From contig VEFU01000040.1 of NCBI GenBank assembly GCA_007679095.1, positions 1-41,221 on the forward strand: a stretch of 41,221 bases of DNA, in the 5' to 3' direction. Shown in pieces: positions 25,138 through 34,422 of the stretch (within the stretch, counting starts at the first letter, position 1; every line of letters starts with the position of its first letter). Under the pieces are notes generated by a model. The model saw only the letters and a list, made by a program, of their open reading frames with translations. It was not told the origin of the DNA and searched no databases. The stretch comes from Paenibacillus bovis (lineage in GTDB: Bacteria; Bacillota; Bacilli; Bacillales; Bacillaceae_C). The translations under genes and the position numbers were made by a program.

Positions 25138-26110
25138 CTTGTATGATTCCTATTCATGCGTGTTTTTCATTTCAGCGGGAATCATATGGTGGTTTTGATT
25201 CCCATTCAGAACTGTTTGTCATTTCAACGGGAATCATACGACGGCTTTGATTCCCATTCACCACAATTTTCCACCGCAACGGGAATCATAATGCCGCTTT
25301 GATTCCCATCCTCACCTATTTTTCACTCCAATGGGAATCATACGACTTGTTTGATTCCCATGCACGACTGTTTTTCACTTCAACCGGAATCATTTGGCCA
25401 CTTTGATTCCCATCATCACCTATTTTTCACTCCAATGGGAATCATACGACGGCTTTGATTCCCATTCACACATATTTCCCATCTCAACGGGAATCATACG
25501 ACTTGTTTGATTCCCATGCACGACTGTTTTTCACTTCAACCGGAATCATTTGGCCGCTTTGATTCCCATCATCACCTATTTTTCACTCCAACGGGAATCA
25601 TACGACGGCTTTGATTCCCATTCACACATATTTCCCATCTCAACGGGAATCATTCGGCCACTTTGATTCCCATTCACCACAATTTTCCACCTCAACGGGA
25701 ATTATAATGCCGCTTTGATTCCCATTCAGAACTGTTTGTCATTTCAACGGGAATCATACGACGGCTTTGATTCCCATTCAGAACGATTTTTCGTTTCAAC
25801 GGGAATCATACAGCCGTTTTGATTCCCGCTCCAATCAGTTTTTCTTCTAAACGGGAATCATTCAGTAGCTTTGATTCCCATTCAGAACGATTTTTCGTTT
25901 CAACGGGAATCATACAGGGGTTTTGATTCCCGCTCCATGCAGTTTTACTTCTAAACGGGAATCACTCGGCAGCTTTGATTCCCATTCACATCAATTTTCC
26001 ACCTCAACGGGAACCATAATACCACTTTGATTCCCATCATCACCTATTTTTCACTCCAAGGGGAATCATACACCACCATCAATTCCCACTCATACTGTTT
26101 TTTCACTTAG
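25138..26110. repeat. 52-bp tandem array of hairpin units, 18 copies
   Basis: GGGAATCA, or a one-base variant of it, begins at 25177 and every 52 bp after that up to 26061, 18 times with no drift. Each unit is GGGAATCA, a variable loop of about 11 bases (for example TACGACGGCTT or TTGGCCACTTT), TGATTCCC, then a spacer like ATTCACAACTATTTTTCACTTCAAC. The 8-bp arms pair perfectly in most units. The loop and the middle of the spacer vary. The array starts after the terminator of the DUF3900-like gene and runs into the last codons of the GH95 gene (stop at 26090). Confidence 0.95.
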
Positions 26111-28366
26111 TTGTGACTCATACACGAAACTTTGACCTGGTGCAATTTCCACTTCAAATACTTTTCCTTGACTATGTGGTAATCTAATTTTACATACTCC
26201 ACCTTTTTCAGATGTTATTGCCATATACTCTAATTGTTCGTTACTCCACTTGATTTCAACCTCAAATCCACCGCGTGCCTTTAATCCTTTAACACTACCT
26301 TCTTTCCAAGCTTTCGGAAGTGCTGGGAGGATATGAATTACATCATTGTGGCTTTGCAACAGCATTTCTGCGATTCCAGCAGTTCCTCCAAAGTTCCCAT
26401 CAATTTGAAAAGGTGGATGATTATCAAACATATTAGGTAATGTTGATGATTTCAATAATTCGTGAACATTATTGTATGCACGTTCACCGTCATGCAGGCG
26501 AGCCCACATATTGATAATCCATGCACGACTCCAGCCAGTATGACCACCACCATGCTGTAATCTCCGTTCTAATGTCACTTTTGCGGCCCGTGCCCATTCA
26601 TCCGTTACTCCAGGTACAATTTGCTTTCCAGGATGGAGAGCGAATAAATGGGATATATGCCGGTGTCCAGGTTCCGCTTCATCGTAATCTATATACCATT
26701 CTTGGATTTGGCCATGTTTTCCGATTTTCGGTTTCGGTAACTTATCCCGCAAATGAGCTAACTCCTGACGAAACTCTTCATCGATATCTAATATCTCACT
26801 AGCAGAAATACAACTGGAGAAAAGCTCATAAATGATTTGACTGTCCATGGATGGACCTTCACATAAAGTTCCTCTTTCTCCATTGGACAAAATATAAGTG
26901 TTCTCTGGAGATACAGATGGTGTTGTAATAAGCTCACCAGTAGGAGTTTCTACTAGATAATCAACGAAAAATAACGCTGACTCTTTAATTGTCTCATATG
27001 CATTTTTCAAAAATGAAGTATCCCCGTTATATTCAAAATGCTCCCACAAATGAAGACATAGCCATGCTGCTCCTAATGGCCATATCGTAGCAGGCATATA
27101 GATGTCTTGTGGCGCAGTGTCTCCCCAAATGTCTGTATTATGATGAGCTGTAAAACCTCGACAGCCATACATAATTTCAGCTGTCTTCCTACCTGGTTCT
27201 CGCATCTTCTCAATGTGATCAAATAACGGTTGATGACATTCGGATAGATTACAAACCTCTGCAGGCCAATAGTTCATTTGTGCATTAATATTTATCGTAT
27301 ATTTACTATCCCATGGCGGGAGCATACTCTCGTTCCAAATTCCCTGCAATGTAGCTGGTAAGGAATTGGGGCGACTACTAGAAATAAGCAAATAACGCCC
27401 GAAGTGAAAATACGTACTAATTAAATCCGCATCTTCTTCCCCGTCTTTTAATAACTGTAGTCTCTCATCGGTTGGAAGTTGGCGCTTATCGTTTTCTTTT
27501 CCTAGCTCTAACTCAACACGGTTAAACAATGATTGATAATCGTCTTGGTGATTCTGTAGCAAATCAAGATAACTTATGTTAGCTGCACTCTCTAACACTT
27601 TCAGGCATTGAAGCTCAGGTTCCACGAAACGATAGGAAGTTGCGGCAGCTATTAAAATCGTTACTGCATCTGCGTCTTTCACAATGAGTCGATTTCCAAT
27701 CGTTGTTACTTCTCCATTTTCAGGTATAACCCTCACACCACTTCGGAAGCTGATCCCATTTCCGCCGCCGGTCTCCCCGCGCATTATTAAACAATTAGAA
27801 TGTAAGGGTACTGTCTCATCTAAGTTGCGCGTATTCCCACGATCATAGTGCAGTTGAAATGAAATTGCTCTTTTTTGAGAAGCTGTTATTCGCATCATGA
27901 TGACTTCATTAGGATAACTCGCAAATATCTCTCGCTTATATTCGACACCATTGTATTCGTATTCAACGTTTACTAATCCGTTGGCAAGATTTAATTCTCG
28001 TCTATAGTTAGTAGCGAGTTCCTGACGATGATGGAAGTTAATCCATACATCTCCCAGTGGTTCATAATGACGCTGTGATTCAGGAATTCCAACGAGTGCA
28101 AGTGCAGCTAATTCCTCTGCCTCTCTTATCCTACCTTCAGCTAACAATTCTCTTACTTTTGACAAATTGCGAAGTGCATCAGGGTTGTTTCTATCTCTTG
28201 GGCCTCCGTACCATACAGAATCTTCGTTGAGCTGAATCCGCTCATTTCCAACTAGACCAAAAACCATAGCACCTAGTCTTCCATTTCCAATTGGCAATGC
28301 TTCATTCCAATTTCTAGCAGGCTGTCGATACCAAAGCAATTTATTGTTACGAGTAACATTTGTCAT
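26090..28366 (-). CDS. Glycoside hydrolase family 95 (alpha-L-fucosidase / alpha-L-galactosidase type)
   Basis: GH95 enzymes remove terminal alpha-1,2-L-fucose or L-galactose by inversion. The 758-aa protein has the N-terminal beta-sandwich (WNEALPIGNGRLGAMVFG, about 20-37; QLNEDSVWYGGP), the (alpha/alpha)6 barrel with INAQMNYWPAEVCN (paired active-site Asn) and the general-acid Glu in PSVSPENTY, and a C-terminal beta domain. There is no signal peptide, so it acts in the cytoplasm. The start is ATG 28366 (AAGGGA upstream), 17 nt after GH43, so it is the last gene of the GH8-isomerase-GH43-GH95 unit. In a xylan context the target is probably an L-galactose or fucose side unit. The final codons lie in repeat-like sequence. 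Confidence 0.9.
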   Translation of the reverse strand: MTNVTRNNKLLWYRQPARNWNEALPIGNGRLGAMVFGLVGNERIQLNEDSVWYGGPRDRNNPDALRNLSKVRELLAEGRIREAEELAALALVGIPESQRHYEPLGDVWINFHHRQELATNYRRELNLANGLVNVEYEYNGVEYKREIFASYPNEVIMMRITASQKRAISFQLHYDRGNTRNLDETVPLHSNCLIMRGETGGGNGISFRSGVRVIPENGEVTTIGNRLIVKDADAVTILIAAATSYRFVEPELQCLKVLESAANISYLDLLQNHQDDYQSLFNRVELELGKENDKRQLPTDERLQLLKDGEEDADLISTYFHFGRYLLISSSRPNSLPATLQGIWNESMLPPWDSKYTININAQMNYWPAEVCNLSECHQPLFDHIEKMREPGRKTAEIMYGCRGFTAHHNTDIWGDTAPQDIYMPATIWPLGAAWLCLHLWEHFEYNGDTSFLKNAYETIKESALFFVDYLVETPTGELITTPSVSPENTYILSNGERGTLCEGPSMDSQIIYELFSSCISASEILDIDEEFRQELAHLRDKLPKPKIGKHGQIQEWYIDYDEAEPGHRHISHLFALHPGKQIVPGVTDEWARAAKVTLERRLQHGGGHTGWSRAWIINMWARLHDGERAYNNVHELLKSSTLPNMFDNHPPFQIDGNFGGTAGIAEMLLQSHNDVIHILPALPKAWKEGSVKGLKARGGFEVEIKWSNEQLEYMAITSEKGGVCKIRLPHSQGKVFEVEIAPGQSFVYESQLSEKTV

Positions 28367-28383
28367 GATTTGCAATCCCTTCT

Positions 28384-29931
28384 TTATACCCCTACATATT
28401 CAAACCAATCAAAATATGCTTTATTATTACTTTCCGCTCCATTTGAACTAGCATATAAACCAATTACAGCTCCGACAAAACCACCTGCTACATCAGTACT
28501 CAATATTCTTCCATCTACATTTTCAATGAGAGTTTCAAAATTATTTATACTCTCACCATAGTAAAAATTATAATCTTGTCCATATGCTGTTACTTTTAAA
28601 TACAGTTTATTGGACTGAATTGGTGCTTCTGCCAGTACTTCTTCTTCCTTATTTGAACATTTAACTAGTTTTATAATCTTTTCATCACCTTTTTGTGTAT
28701 AAATAAAGCTGAAGTGATATTCATTACTTTGTTGTAACACAATTCCCGCCACTTCATTTTCATTTTCTGGAGAAAATTCCATTACTGTTGTTGCAGAGAA
28801 GTTAATATGCTGTTGTCTTCTAGCAATAAAACTTGGTTGATCTAGTTCTGTAATTTTTTGCGGTCTTAATTGTAAACTTAAATATCCAGGTCGTTCTGAT
28901 AAACTATAAAACTTTTCCTTTGGTGTACGAAGTATATGCCATTTGAAATCGAGTTCCTCACTCTCAAAATGGTCACAAGCAGATTGTAATGCTGGTTTTC
29001 CAATTGGTAGATTAGGAACTGGGTAAGTTGTTTCCAGCCTACCGGTTCCTTCACACATGACTGGCCAGCCGTCCTCCCATGTGACAGGGATTAAAAATGT
29101 TTCTCTTCCTAAGTTTCGATAATAGCCACCATATGGTCGTGAAGCTAACCCTACAGCCCACCATTCGCCATTTTGTGTTTCAACTAAATCACAGTGACCA
29201 ACATTCACAATTGGATAGTTTTTACCTAAATGTCTATGAGTAAGAATTGGATTTCCGCGATTCCCCTCGTATGGACCATCAATTTTTTTACTTCTAGCAA
29301 CCGTAACTGCATGGTGATGAGCAGTCCCTGCCTCGGAAATTAACAAATAATAGTAATCGTCTTTTTTGTATATATGAGGTCCTTCTGGCCAAACAACATC
29401 CTTTAGAGCACCACGCCACAGCCCAACAGGTTCTCCTACTAATTGTTTCGTTTCTAAATCTAATTCTTGTAACCATACTTCATAGTTACCAAAGTATTTT
29501 TCCCCTTCTGGTGCTGGTCTCGTTCCCGTATAATAAACTTTTCCATCATCATCAAAAAACAATGATGGATCGATACCTGGTGCTTTTAAATAATAGGGAT
29601 CAGACCATGGTCCAGCAGGATCTGTAGCGGTTACAAAAAAGTTCCCACCTCTACCCACATTTGTCGTAATCATGTAGAATACACCATCATGATAGCGAAT
29701 GGTTGGTGCAAAAATTCCTTCTGATTGCCTTAAACCATCTAATGGTAATTGTGATGGCCTATCCAGTACATGTCCTATTTGTTCCCAATTCACTAAGTCC
29801 TTACTGTGAAAAATTGGAACTCCCGGGTAATAAGCAAAAGTGGATGTTACTAAATAGTAATCATCGTTTACTCTACAAATTGATGGATCAGGATAGAATC
29901 CTGGTAGTATTGGATTTTCAAATGTTTTCAT
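28384..29931 (-). CDS. GH43 beta-xylosidase / alpha-L-arabinofuranosidase
   Basis: This 515-aa protein releases xylose (or arabinose) from non-reducing ends by inversion. The five-bladed propeller (about 1-310) carries the three acidic residues: Asp15 in YPDPSI, Asp121 in PGIDPSLF, Glu183 in WPEGPHIY. A C-terminal concanavalin-like beta-sandwich (about 320-515, ending AYFDWFEYVGV) is typical of xylosidases of this family. There is no signal peptide. ATG start with AAAGGAG. It is followed closely by GH95. Upstream, a GC-rich repeat (copy B) separates it from the isomerase gene on the same strand. Confidence 0.93.
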   Translation of the reverse strand: MKTFENPILPGFYPDPSICRVNDDYYLVTSTFAYYPGVPIFHSKDLVNWEQIGHVLDRPSQLPLDGLRQSEGIFAPTIRYHDGVFYMITTNVGRGGNFFVTATDPAGPWSDPYYLKAPGIDPSLFFDDDGKVYYTGTRPAPEGEKYFGNYEVWLQELDLETKQLVGEPVGLWRGALKDVVWPEGPHIYKKDDYYYLLISEAGTAHHHAVTVARSKKIDGPYEGNRGNPILTHRHLGKNYPIVNVGHCDLVETQNGEWWAVGLASRPYGGYYRNLGRETFLIPVTWEDGWPVMCEGTGRLETTYPVPNLPIGKPALQSACDHFESEELDFKWHILRTPKEKFYSLSERPGYLSLQLRPQKITELDQPSFIARRQQHINFSATTVMEFSPENENEVAGIVLQQSNEYHFSFIYTQKGDEKIIKLVKCSNKEEEVLAEAPIQSNKLYLKVTAYGQDYNFYYGESINNFETLIENVDGRILSTDVAGGFVGAVIGLYASSNGAESNNKAYFDWFEYVGV

Positions 29932-30016
29932 TTTTATAGAACTCCTTTTTATTTTTGTTTGTTAAAAATATTTTTTATTATTGATGGAGTACTCTTTATG
30001 TACTGTGAGAATATTG

Positions 30017-30134
30017 ATTTCCGCTGCAGGAGCTCGCTTTCCGCGGGCGGTTCGGAAGCCTCCTCGGCGCTTATAGCGCCTTTGGGTTCTCCCGGCTACC
30101 GCATTTCCCGCAGGAGTCTCGCTCCTTCCGCTTC
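30017..30134 (-). repeat. GC-rich dispersed palindromic element, copy B
   Basis: Read on the minus strand it matches copy A in the blocks GACTCCTGCGGGA, CCGGGAGA, CCGAGGAGGC and TCCGAACCGCCCGCGGAAAG. The central stem is GGCGC/GCGCC (30066-30070 with 30076-30080), where copy A has GGTGC/GCACC. The outer arms are GGAGC/GCTCC instead of the ACAC/GTGT type of A. It lies inside the GH8-GH95 gene row, between the isomerase and GH43. Confidence 0.85.
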
Positions 30135-30171
30135 AATCATCCAAAAATTATATTGTTTTTGTATAAATGAT

Positions 30172-31035
30172 TTATTTGCCATCCCTTATCAGCTTTAATA
30201 GCTTTTTCAATGCTTGTACTGCAACTGCAAATCTTTTTGCTTCGCTTTCTTCTAATTCGTATCCTGGATCTCCAGGTTCAAGTGAAGAGAAGTCGGAATA
30301 TCCCCAAAGATGTGGTTCAAGTGATAAGAACCCTTCGAAACCTCTTTCATGTAATACTTTTAGAATTTCAGCTACATTCCCATCGCCTTCTCCTGCAGGG
30401 ACGACACGATGGTTGCTATACAAAGCATCTTTTATATGAATATATTCGATATAATCTTGGAGAAGTTCATAGCCCTCTGGATAATTTTTGGCATTACATT
30501 GAACAAAGTTAGCGAAATCGAATATTGCCCTAACATGTGGACGATTCAATGTCTTCATCAAATCTAAACATCTTTCAGGTGTATCCCCATAAATTCCAGA
30601 TTCATTTTCGTGGAGAAGAATTACTCCACTTCCTTCTGCTGCGTCAGCAAAACTGCGCCAACGGTTCATCACTTCATCTCGATAATTATTAGGGTCCTCC
30701 CCTTTTGGAATGTAAAAGCTAAACATACGAATATACTTACATTCCATTAATTTGGCAATTTCTAATGTATGTTTAAATAACTCTAAATGCGGTTCAAATT
30801 CATCTGTAATACCAATTTTCCCTAAAGGTGAACCAATTGCAGACAGATTAAAACCTCTATCATCTAGTTTTCTCTTAATTTCTTTTACTTCTTCCAAAGT
30901 ATAATGAACTAAAAGTTTGCCATTTACGCCTCTCATTTCAATATGTTTAATATCATGTGCGTCCAGCACGTCCATTTGTGTATCTAAGTTACTATCAATT
31001 TCATCTGCAAAAGCAGATAATATAAATTTACTCAT
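30172..31035 (-). CDS. Sugar phosphate isomerase/epimerase-like TIM-barrel protein
   Basis: This 287-aa protein of the xylose-isomerase-like (AP endonuclease 2) superfamily has metal-ligand candidates at Glu in LLHENESGIYGDT (about 143), Asp/His in IFDFANFVQC (about 172), His in YIHIKDAL (about 197) and Glu in FLSLEPHLWGYS (about 237). The order of acidic and His residues matches metal-dependent ketose epimerases and isomerases. The substrate is unknown. A role on an imported sugar acid or pentose fits the cluster. ATG start with AAAGGG. It lies 36 nt downstream of GH8, so it is probably co-transcribed. Confidence 0.85.
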   Translation of the reverse strand: MSKFILSAFADEIDSNLDTQMDVLDAHDIKHIEMRGVNGKLLVHYTLEEVKEIKRKLDDRGFNLSAIGSPLGKIGITDEFEPHLELFKHTLEIAKLMECKYIRMFSFYIPKGEDPNNYRDEVMNRWRSFADAAEGSGVILLHENESGIYGDTPERCLDLMKTLNRPHVRAIFDFANFVQCNAKNYPEGYELLQDYIEYIHIKDALYSNHRVVPAGEGDGNVAEILKVLHERGFEGFLSLEPHLWGYSDFSSLEPGDPGYELEESEAKRFAVAVQALKKLLKLIRDGK

Positions 31036-31071
31036 TATATCGACCCTTTCAGAATGCTAAATTCTACACAC

Positions 31072-32211
31072 TTATTCAGTAGGCATCCAAATCTTATAAT
31101 TTCCACTCAATGCTAGAAAGCTAAATAAATATAAACAATTATCGTAATATCTTCTGTCTCCTGTACGAACTGGTGTATTCCAAAATAATTCCACACATTT
31201 CTTGGCCTTTGGTCCACTCGTACAAAGTGATGCCATTGCATTTGTAGCCACTAGCCCTACTGGATGTAGAGATTTCTCTTCAAAAGGCTCTCCTGAAATC
31301 GTATATCTACGAAAATCCGCTGGATCCTTATCAACAAAAAACTGTTGAATTCGTTCATTAATTTTAACTGGACATTCCTCATCTTTAAACCACTCATAAT
31401 CTAATCCGATATTACAGGCAACACGGTAGGAGTCACTGAAGAAATGTCCGTAACCCCTTTCATTATTTGGTGTACCATCATAATAAGCATATTCTGGTGC
31501 TAACCCTGTTTCTGGATGACAGGCAATCTTTAAATACTTTCTACTAGCAATTGCTGCTTCTTTCCAAAAAGCACGATCCTCTGGATACGCCCACAATGCA
31601 AACAGTTCATAGAAATGCGGTAAATGATAAGAAGGATCAGAGAATTCGACCTCTGGAATAAACTTGATTAATTTATTTTCCGGATTCCACATTGGATATC
31701 CTTCTCCATCCTCGCCATTATGTAGACAAGTTCTCAATAAATCTCTTGCTTGTTGGCCGTAATTAAATACTCCTTCCCCATCCCCCCATCGATGTGAGGC
31801 AAAGAAGAGCGCCATCGCAAAATATTCCTCTCCATCTGGGGCTGGTCCGTACGCACGCTTTGAGCCATCAGGGTTACATGACCATGCAAAATAGCCTGCA
31901 TGAACTCCTTCTGTCATATACATATTTTTATAGGTCCACTTCCATAAGCGATCAAAAACTTCTTTATTATCCAATTGAACTGCCATCATCATTCCATATG
32001 ACATGCCTTCTGTTCTCACATCGTGATTACCAGTATCTAGCATATATGCCTCATCATCACCGACTGTGAAATAAATCTGTGTTTCTGGATGCTTATCAGA
32101 AAATAATTTATCCCAAGTATCTAGTAATCTCTCATTTATTTCTTCTTCCGAATAGCCATATTCACGAAAGACATTCCTATACTTCCCGCTATAAAATGCA
32201 GCCTCACTCAT
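31072..32211 (-). CDS. GH8 reducing-end xylose-releasing exo-oligoxylanase (Rex)
   Basis: Rex cleaves xylose from the reducing end of xylo-oligosaccharides of three or more units by inversion. The 379-aa (alpha/alpha)6 protein looks very close to the characterised B. halodurans enzyme along its whole length. It shows the general acid Glu68 in DVRTEGMSYG and the base Asp260 in GHFFSDSYRV, plus HAGYFAWSC, FIPEVEFSDPSYHLPHFYEL and SLHPVGL. There is no signal peptide, so oligosaccharides must be imported first. The start is ATG 32211 with AGGGGTGG upstream. An in-frame GTG at 32220 overlaps that site. It is the first gene of the minus-strand unit GH8-isomerase-GH43-GH95. Confidence 0.95.
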   Translation of the reverse strand: MSEAAFYSGKYRNVFREYGYSEEEINERLLDTWDKLFSDKHPETQIYFTVGDDEAYMLDTGNHDVRTEGMSYGMMMAVQLDNKEVFDRLWKWTYKNMYMTEGVHAGYFAWSCNPDGSKRAYGPAPDGEEYFAMALFFASHRWGDGEGVFNYGQQARDLLRTCLHNGEDGEGYPMWNPENKLIKFIPEVEFSDPSYHLPHFYELFALWAYPEDRAFWKEAAIASRKYLKIACHPETGLAPEYAYYDGTPNNERGYGHFFSDSYRVACNIGLDYEWFKDEECPVKINERIQQFFVDKDPADFRRYTISGEPFEEKSLHPVGLVATNAMASLCTSGPKAKKCVELFWNTPVRTGDRRYYDNCLYLFSFLALSGNYKIWMPTE

Positions 32212-32407
32212 TACGTCCACCCCTAAATATTTATATTACTAGCATAGTCATGTACCATTATAAACGTTTCAGTTAACAAAATTACCCTACTCTCTCTACT
32301 CAATTACCCCTCAAAGTATAGTTCCTTTATTAGAAGTCTTTTGATTTAGTTTTATTTGGCATATTATCGAAATATAACGAACTATTAAAATGAAAGAAGG
32401 AAGTCAA

Positions 32408-34264
32408 ATGAAATTATCAACGTTAATTAGTAACGGGATGGTTCTCCAACGTAATGAACAAATAGCTATTTCGGGGAAGACTGAAGTTTCTAAGGAAGTT
32501 AGTCTTTCTTTCCTAGGCGAAACATACACGACATTATCCAATCACAGTGGGGAATGGTCGATTGAACTAGCTAATTTACAACCCGGCGGACCATATGAAA
32601 TGGAGATATCTACAGAAGATGAAAGAGTAGTAATTTCAGATATATTAATTGGAGATGTTTGGGTGCTTGGTGGGCAATCCAACATGGAATTACCTATTAA
32701 TAGAACACTAGATTTACTATACGATGAGGTAAAAGATATAAACGAACCAAATATAAGACAATTCAATGTGCCGCAAATATATGATTTCAAAGGTCCAAGA
32801 AATGAGTTAGATGGTGGTAGTTGGATGAATGCAACTGGTGAAAACGTGATGAACTTCAGCGCAGTTGGCTATTTTTTTGCGCAAAAATTATATAAAAAAC
32901 ATGGTGTGCCAATTGGGTTAATCCATACTGCTGTAGGGGGAACTCCGATTGAAGCTTGGATGAGTGAAAAAACACTGAGGGAAATCGGCGGTTATGATGA
33001 AGAGTTAGACCAAATCAAAGATGATGCTTATGTAAGAAAAACGAAAGAAAACGATGAGAAGCGGATGCAAGATTGGCACCGTAATTTAAATGAGAAAGAT
33101 ATAGGATTACAAGAACATTGGTTTATGGAGGAAGTAGATACAAATAATTGGAGTGAGTTGGAAGTACCCAATACATGGGAAAATAGCGACCTAGATATTA
33201 GAGGAGCAGTTTGGTGTAAACGTGAATTTGAGGTACCCAAATCTCTTGCAGGTACAGAAGCAAAGTTATACCTTGGTACGCTGATTGACGCAGATCAAAC
33301 GTATATTAATGGGACACTAGTAGGGACAACAGGCTATCGTTACCCACCAAGACGTTATTCCATACCTGCAGGTGTACTTCGTGAAGGGAAAAATTCCATT
33401 ACTGTTCGTGTTATTAGTTCCGGTTCAGCTGGAGGCTTTATTAAAGACATGCCTTATAAAATAGCTGCAAATGAGGAAGAACTCAGCTTAGAGGGGACAT
33501 GGAAGTATAAAATTGGTGCGATTACTGAACCATTAGGACCATCAACCTTCTTCCAATATAAACCTACAGGAGTATACAATGCGATGATTACACCGCTTCG
33601 GGATTATCGAATTAAAGGATTTGCATGGTATCAAGGTGAATCAAATACTGGAAGACCTATTGGTTATAGTAACCTTTTTGCGAAATTGGTAAAGGATTGG
33701 AGAGAAAATTGGGGGCAAGGAGATCTCCCTTTTCTATTTACACAATTAACAAGTTTAGACACTGGTGAAAAAGATGCGAATTTCAGTCATTGGGCATTAC
33801 TTCGTGATGAGCAACGATTATCGCTACATGTTCCAAACACTGCGATGGCTGTTATAATTGATGCTGGTGAACATAATGACCTTCATCCTCAAGATAAGAA
33901 AACGGTAGGTGAGCGCCTCGCTTTAGGAGCAATGAAAATTGCTTATGGGGAAGATCTCGTTTATAGTGGCCCGTTGTACGAGAAGATGGAGATTATCGAT
34001 GGTAGCATCCATTTATATTTTACTAATATTGGCAGTGGATTAGTTGCACATGGTGGCGAACTAAAAACATTTGTAATTAGTGGTGAAGACGAAAACTTCG
34101 TACCTGCTAAGGCCGAAATCAGCGGGGATAAAGTGATAGTAAGCAGCAACCATGTAAAACAACCAACCAACGTCCGCTACGCATGGGCATCCAACCCAGA
34201 AGGAGCAAACCTATACAACAAAGAAGGCCTCCCAGCATCACCATTCACAACGGAAATAAGATAA
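32408..34264 (+). CDS. Sialate O-acetylesterase-type carbohydrate esterase
   Basis: This 618-aa SGNH-type esterase has the nucleophile Ser91 in VLGGQSNMELP, the downstream block WYQGESNTG, and the Asp/His pair in HNDLHPQDKK. An inserted galactose-binding-like beta domain (about 215-345, KLYLGTLIDADQTYINGTLVG) is usual for this family. There is no signal peptide. Beside xylan enzymes it most likely removes acetyl groups from xylo-oligosaccharides rather than from sialic acid (inference). The start is ATG 32408 with AGAAGGAAG just before it. It is the only glycan gene on the plus strand, divergent from GH8 and convergent with GH2. Confidence 0.9.
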   Translation: MKLSTLISNGMVLQRNEQIAISGKTEVSKEVSLSFLGETYTTLSNHSGEWSIELANLQPGGPYEMEISTEDERVVISDILIGDVWVLGGQSNMELPINRTLDLLYDEVKDINEPNIRQFNVPQIYDFKGPRNELDGGSWMNATGENVMNFSAVGYFFAQKLYKKHGVPIGLIHTAVGGTPIEAWMSEKTLREIGGYDEELDQIKDDAYVRKTKENDEKRMQDWHRNLNEKDIGLQEHWFMEEVDTNNWSELEVPNTWENSDLDIRGAVWCKREFEVPKSLAGTEAKLYLGTLIDADQTYINGTLVGTTGYRYPPRRYSIPAGVLREGKNSITVRVISSGSAGGFIKDMPYKIAANEEELSLEGTWKYKIGAITEPLGPSTFFQYKPTGVYNAMITPLRDYRIKGFAWYQGESNTGRPIGYSNLFAKLVKDWRENWGQGDLPFLFTQLTSLDTGEKDANFSHWALLRDEQRLSLHVPNTAMAVIIDAGEHNDLHPQDKKTVGERLALGAMKIAYGEDLVYSGPLYEKMEIIDGSIHLYFTNIGSGLVAHGGELKTFVISGEDENFVPAKAEISGDKVIVSSNHVKQPTNVRYAWASNPEGANLYNKEGLPASPFTTEIR

Positions 34265-34270
34265 TAAAAA

Positions 34271-34318
34271 TGGCATCCAATAAAGTCATGATTGACGTAT
34301 TGGATGCTCATTTATTTT
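34271..34318 (+). terminator. Terminator after the esterase gene
   Basis: The 10-bp stem GCATCCAATA/TATTGGATGC (34273-34282 with 34298-34307) is followed by TCATTTATTTT. Confidence 0.8.
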
Positions 34319-34352
34319 AATACTACCTTTTACGGTTGATACCCGTTGAAGA

Positions 34353-34370
34353 AGTCTCGCTCCTTCCGCT
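34353..34370 (-). repeat. Fragment of the GC-rich dispersed element, copy C
   Basis: Eighteen bases are identical to the outer end of copy B (30116-30132 region), and the following CAATCA is also shared. The short flanks GTTGAT and ATCAAC are inverted repeats of each other. Nothing of the element core remains. Confidence 0.6.
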
Positions 34371-34422
34371 ACAATCAACGATATGCGATACAAATTTGAA
34401 AACAGCCTCTTATTTAGTAAGT

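Noticed and set aside
25138-26110. CRISPR array
   Set aside because: Regular 52-bp repeats with variable parts look CRISPR-like, but the variable parts are short (about 11 and 8 bases), related to each other, and lie inside a hairpin. The rest of each unit is repeated and no cas gene is present.
29959-30198. Plus-strand 79-aa ORF
   Set aside because: It runs through the GC-rich dispersed element (copy B). There is no ribosome binding site, and the frame is not shared with copy A.
32221-32390. cre or clear promoter between GH8 and the esterase
   Set aside because: A TATAAT is present for GH8 without a recognisable -35, and the ACGTTT near it fits cre only with several mismatches. The promoters are probably activator dependent, but I could not define them.
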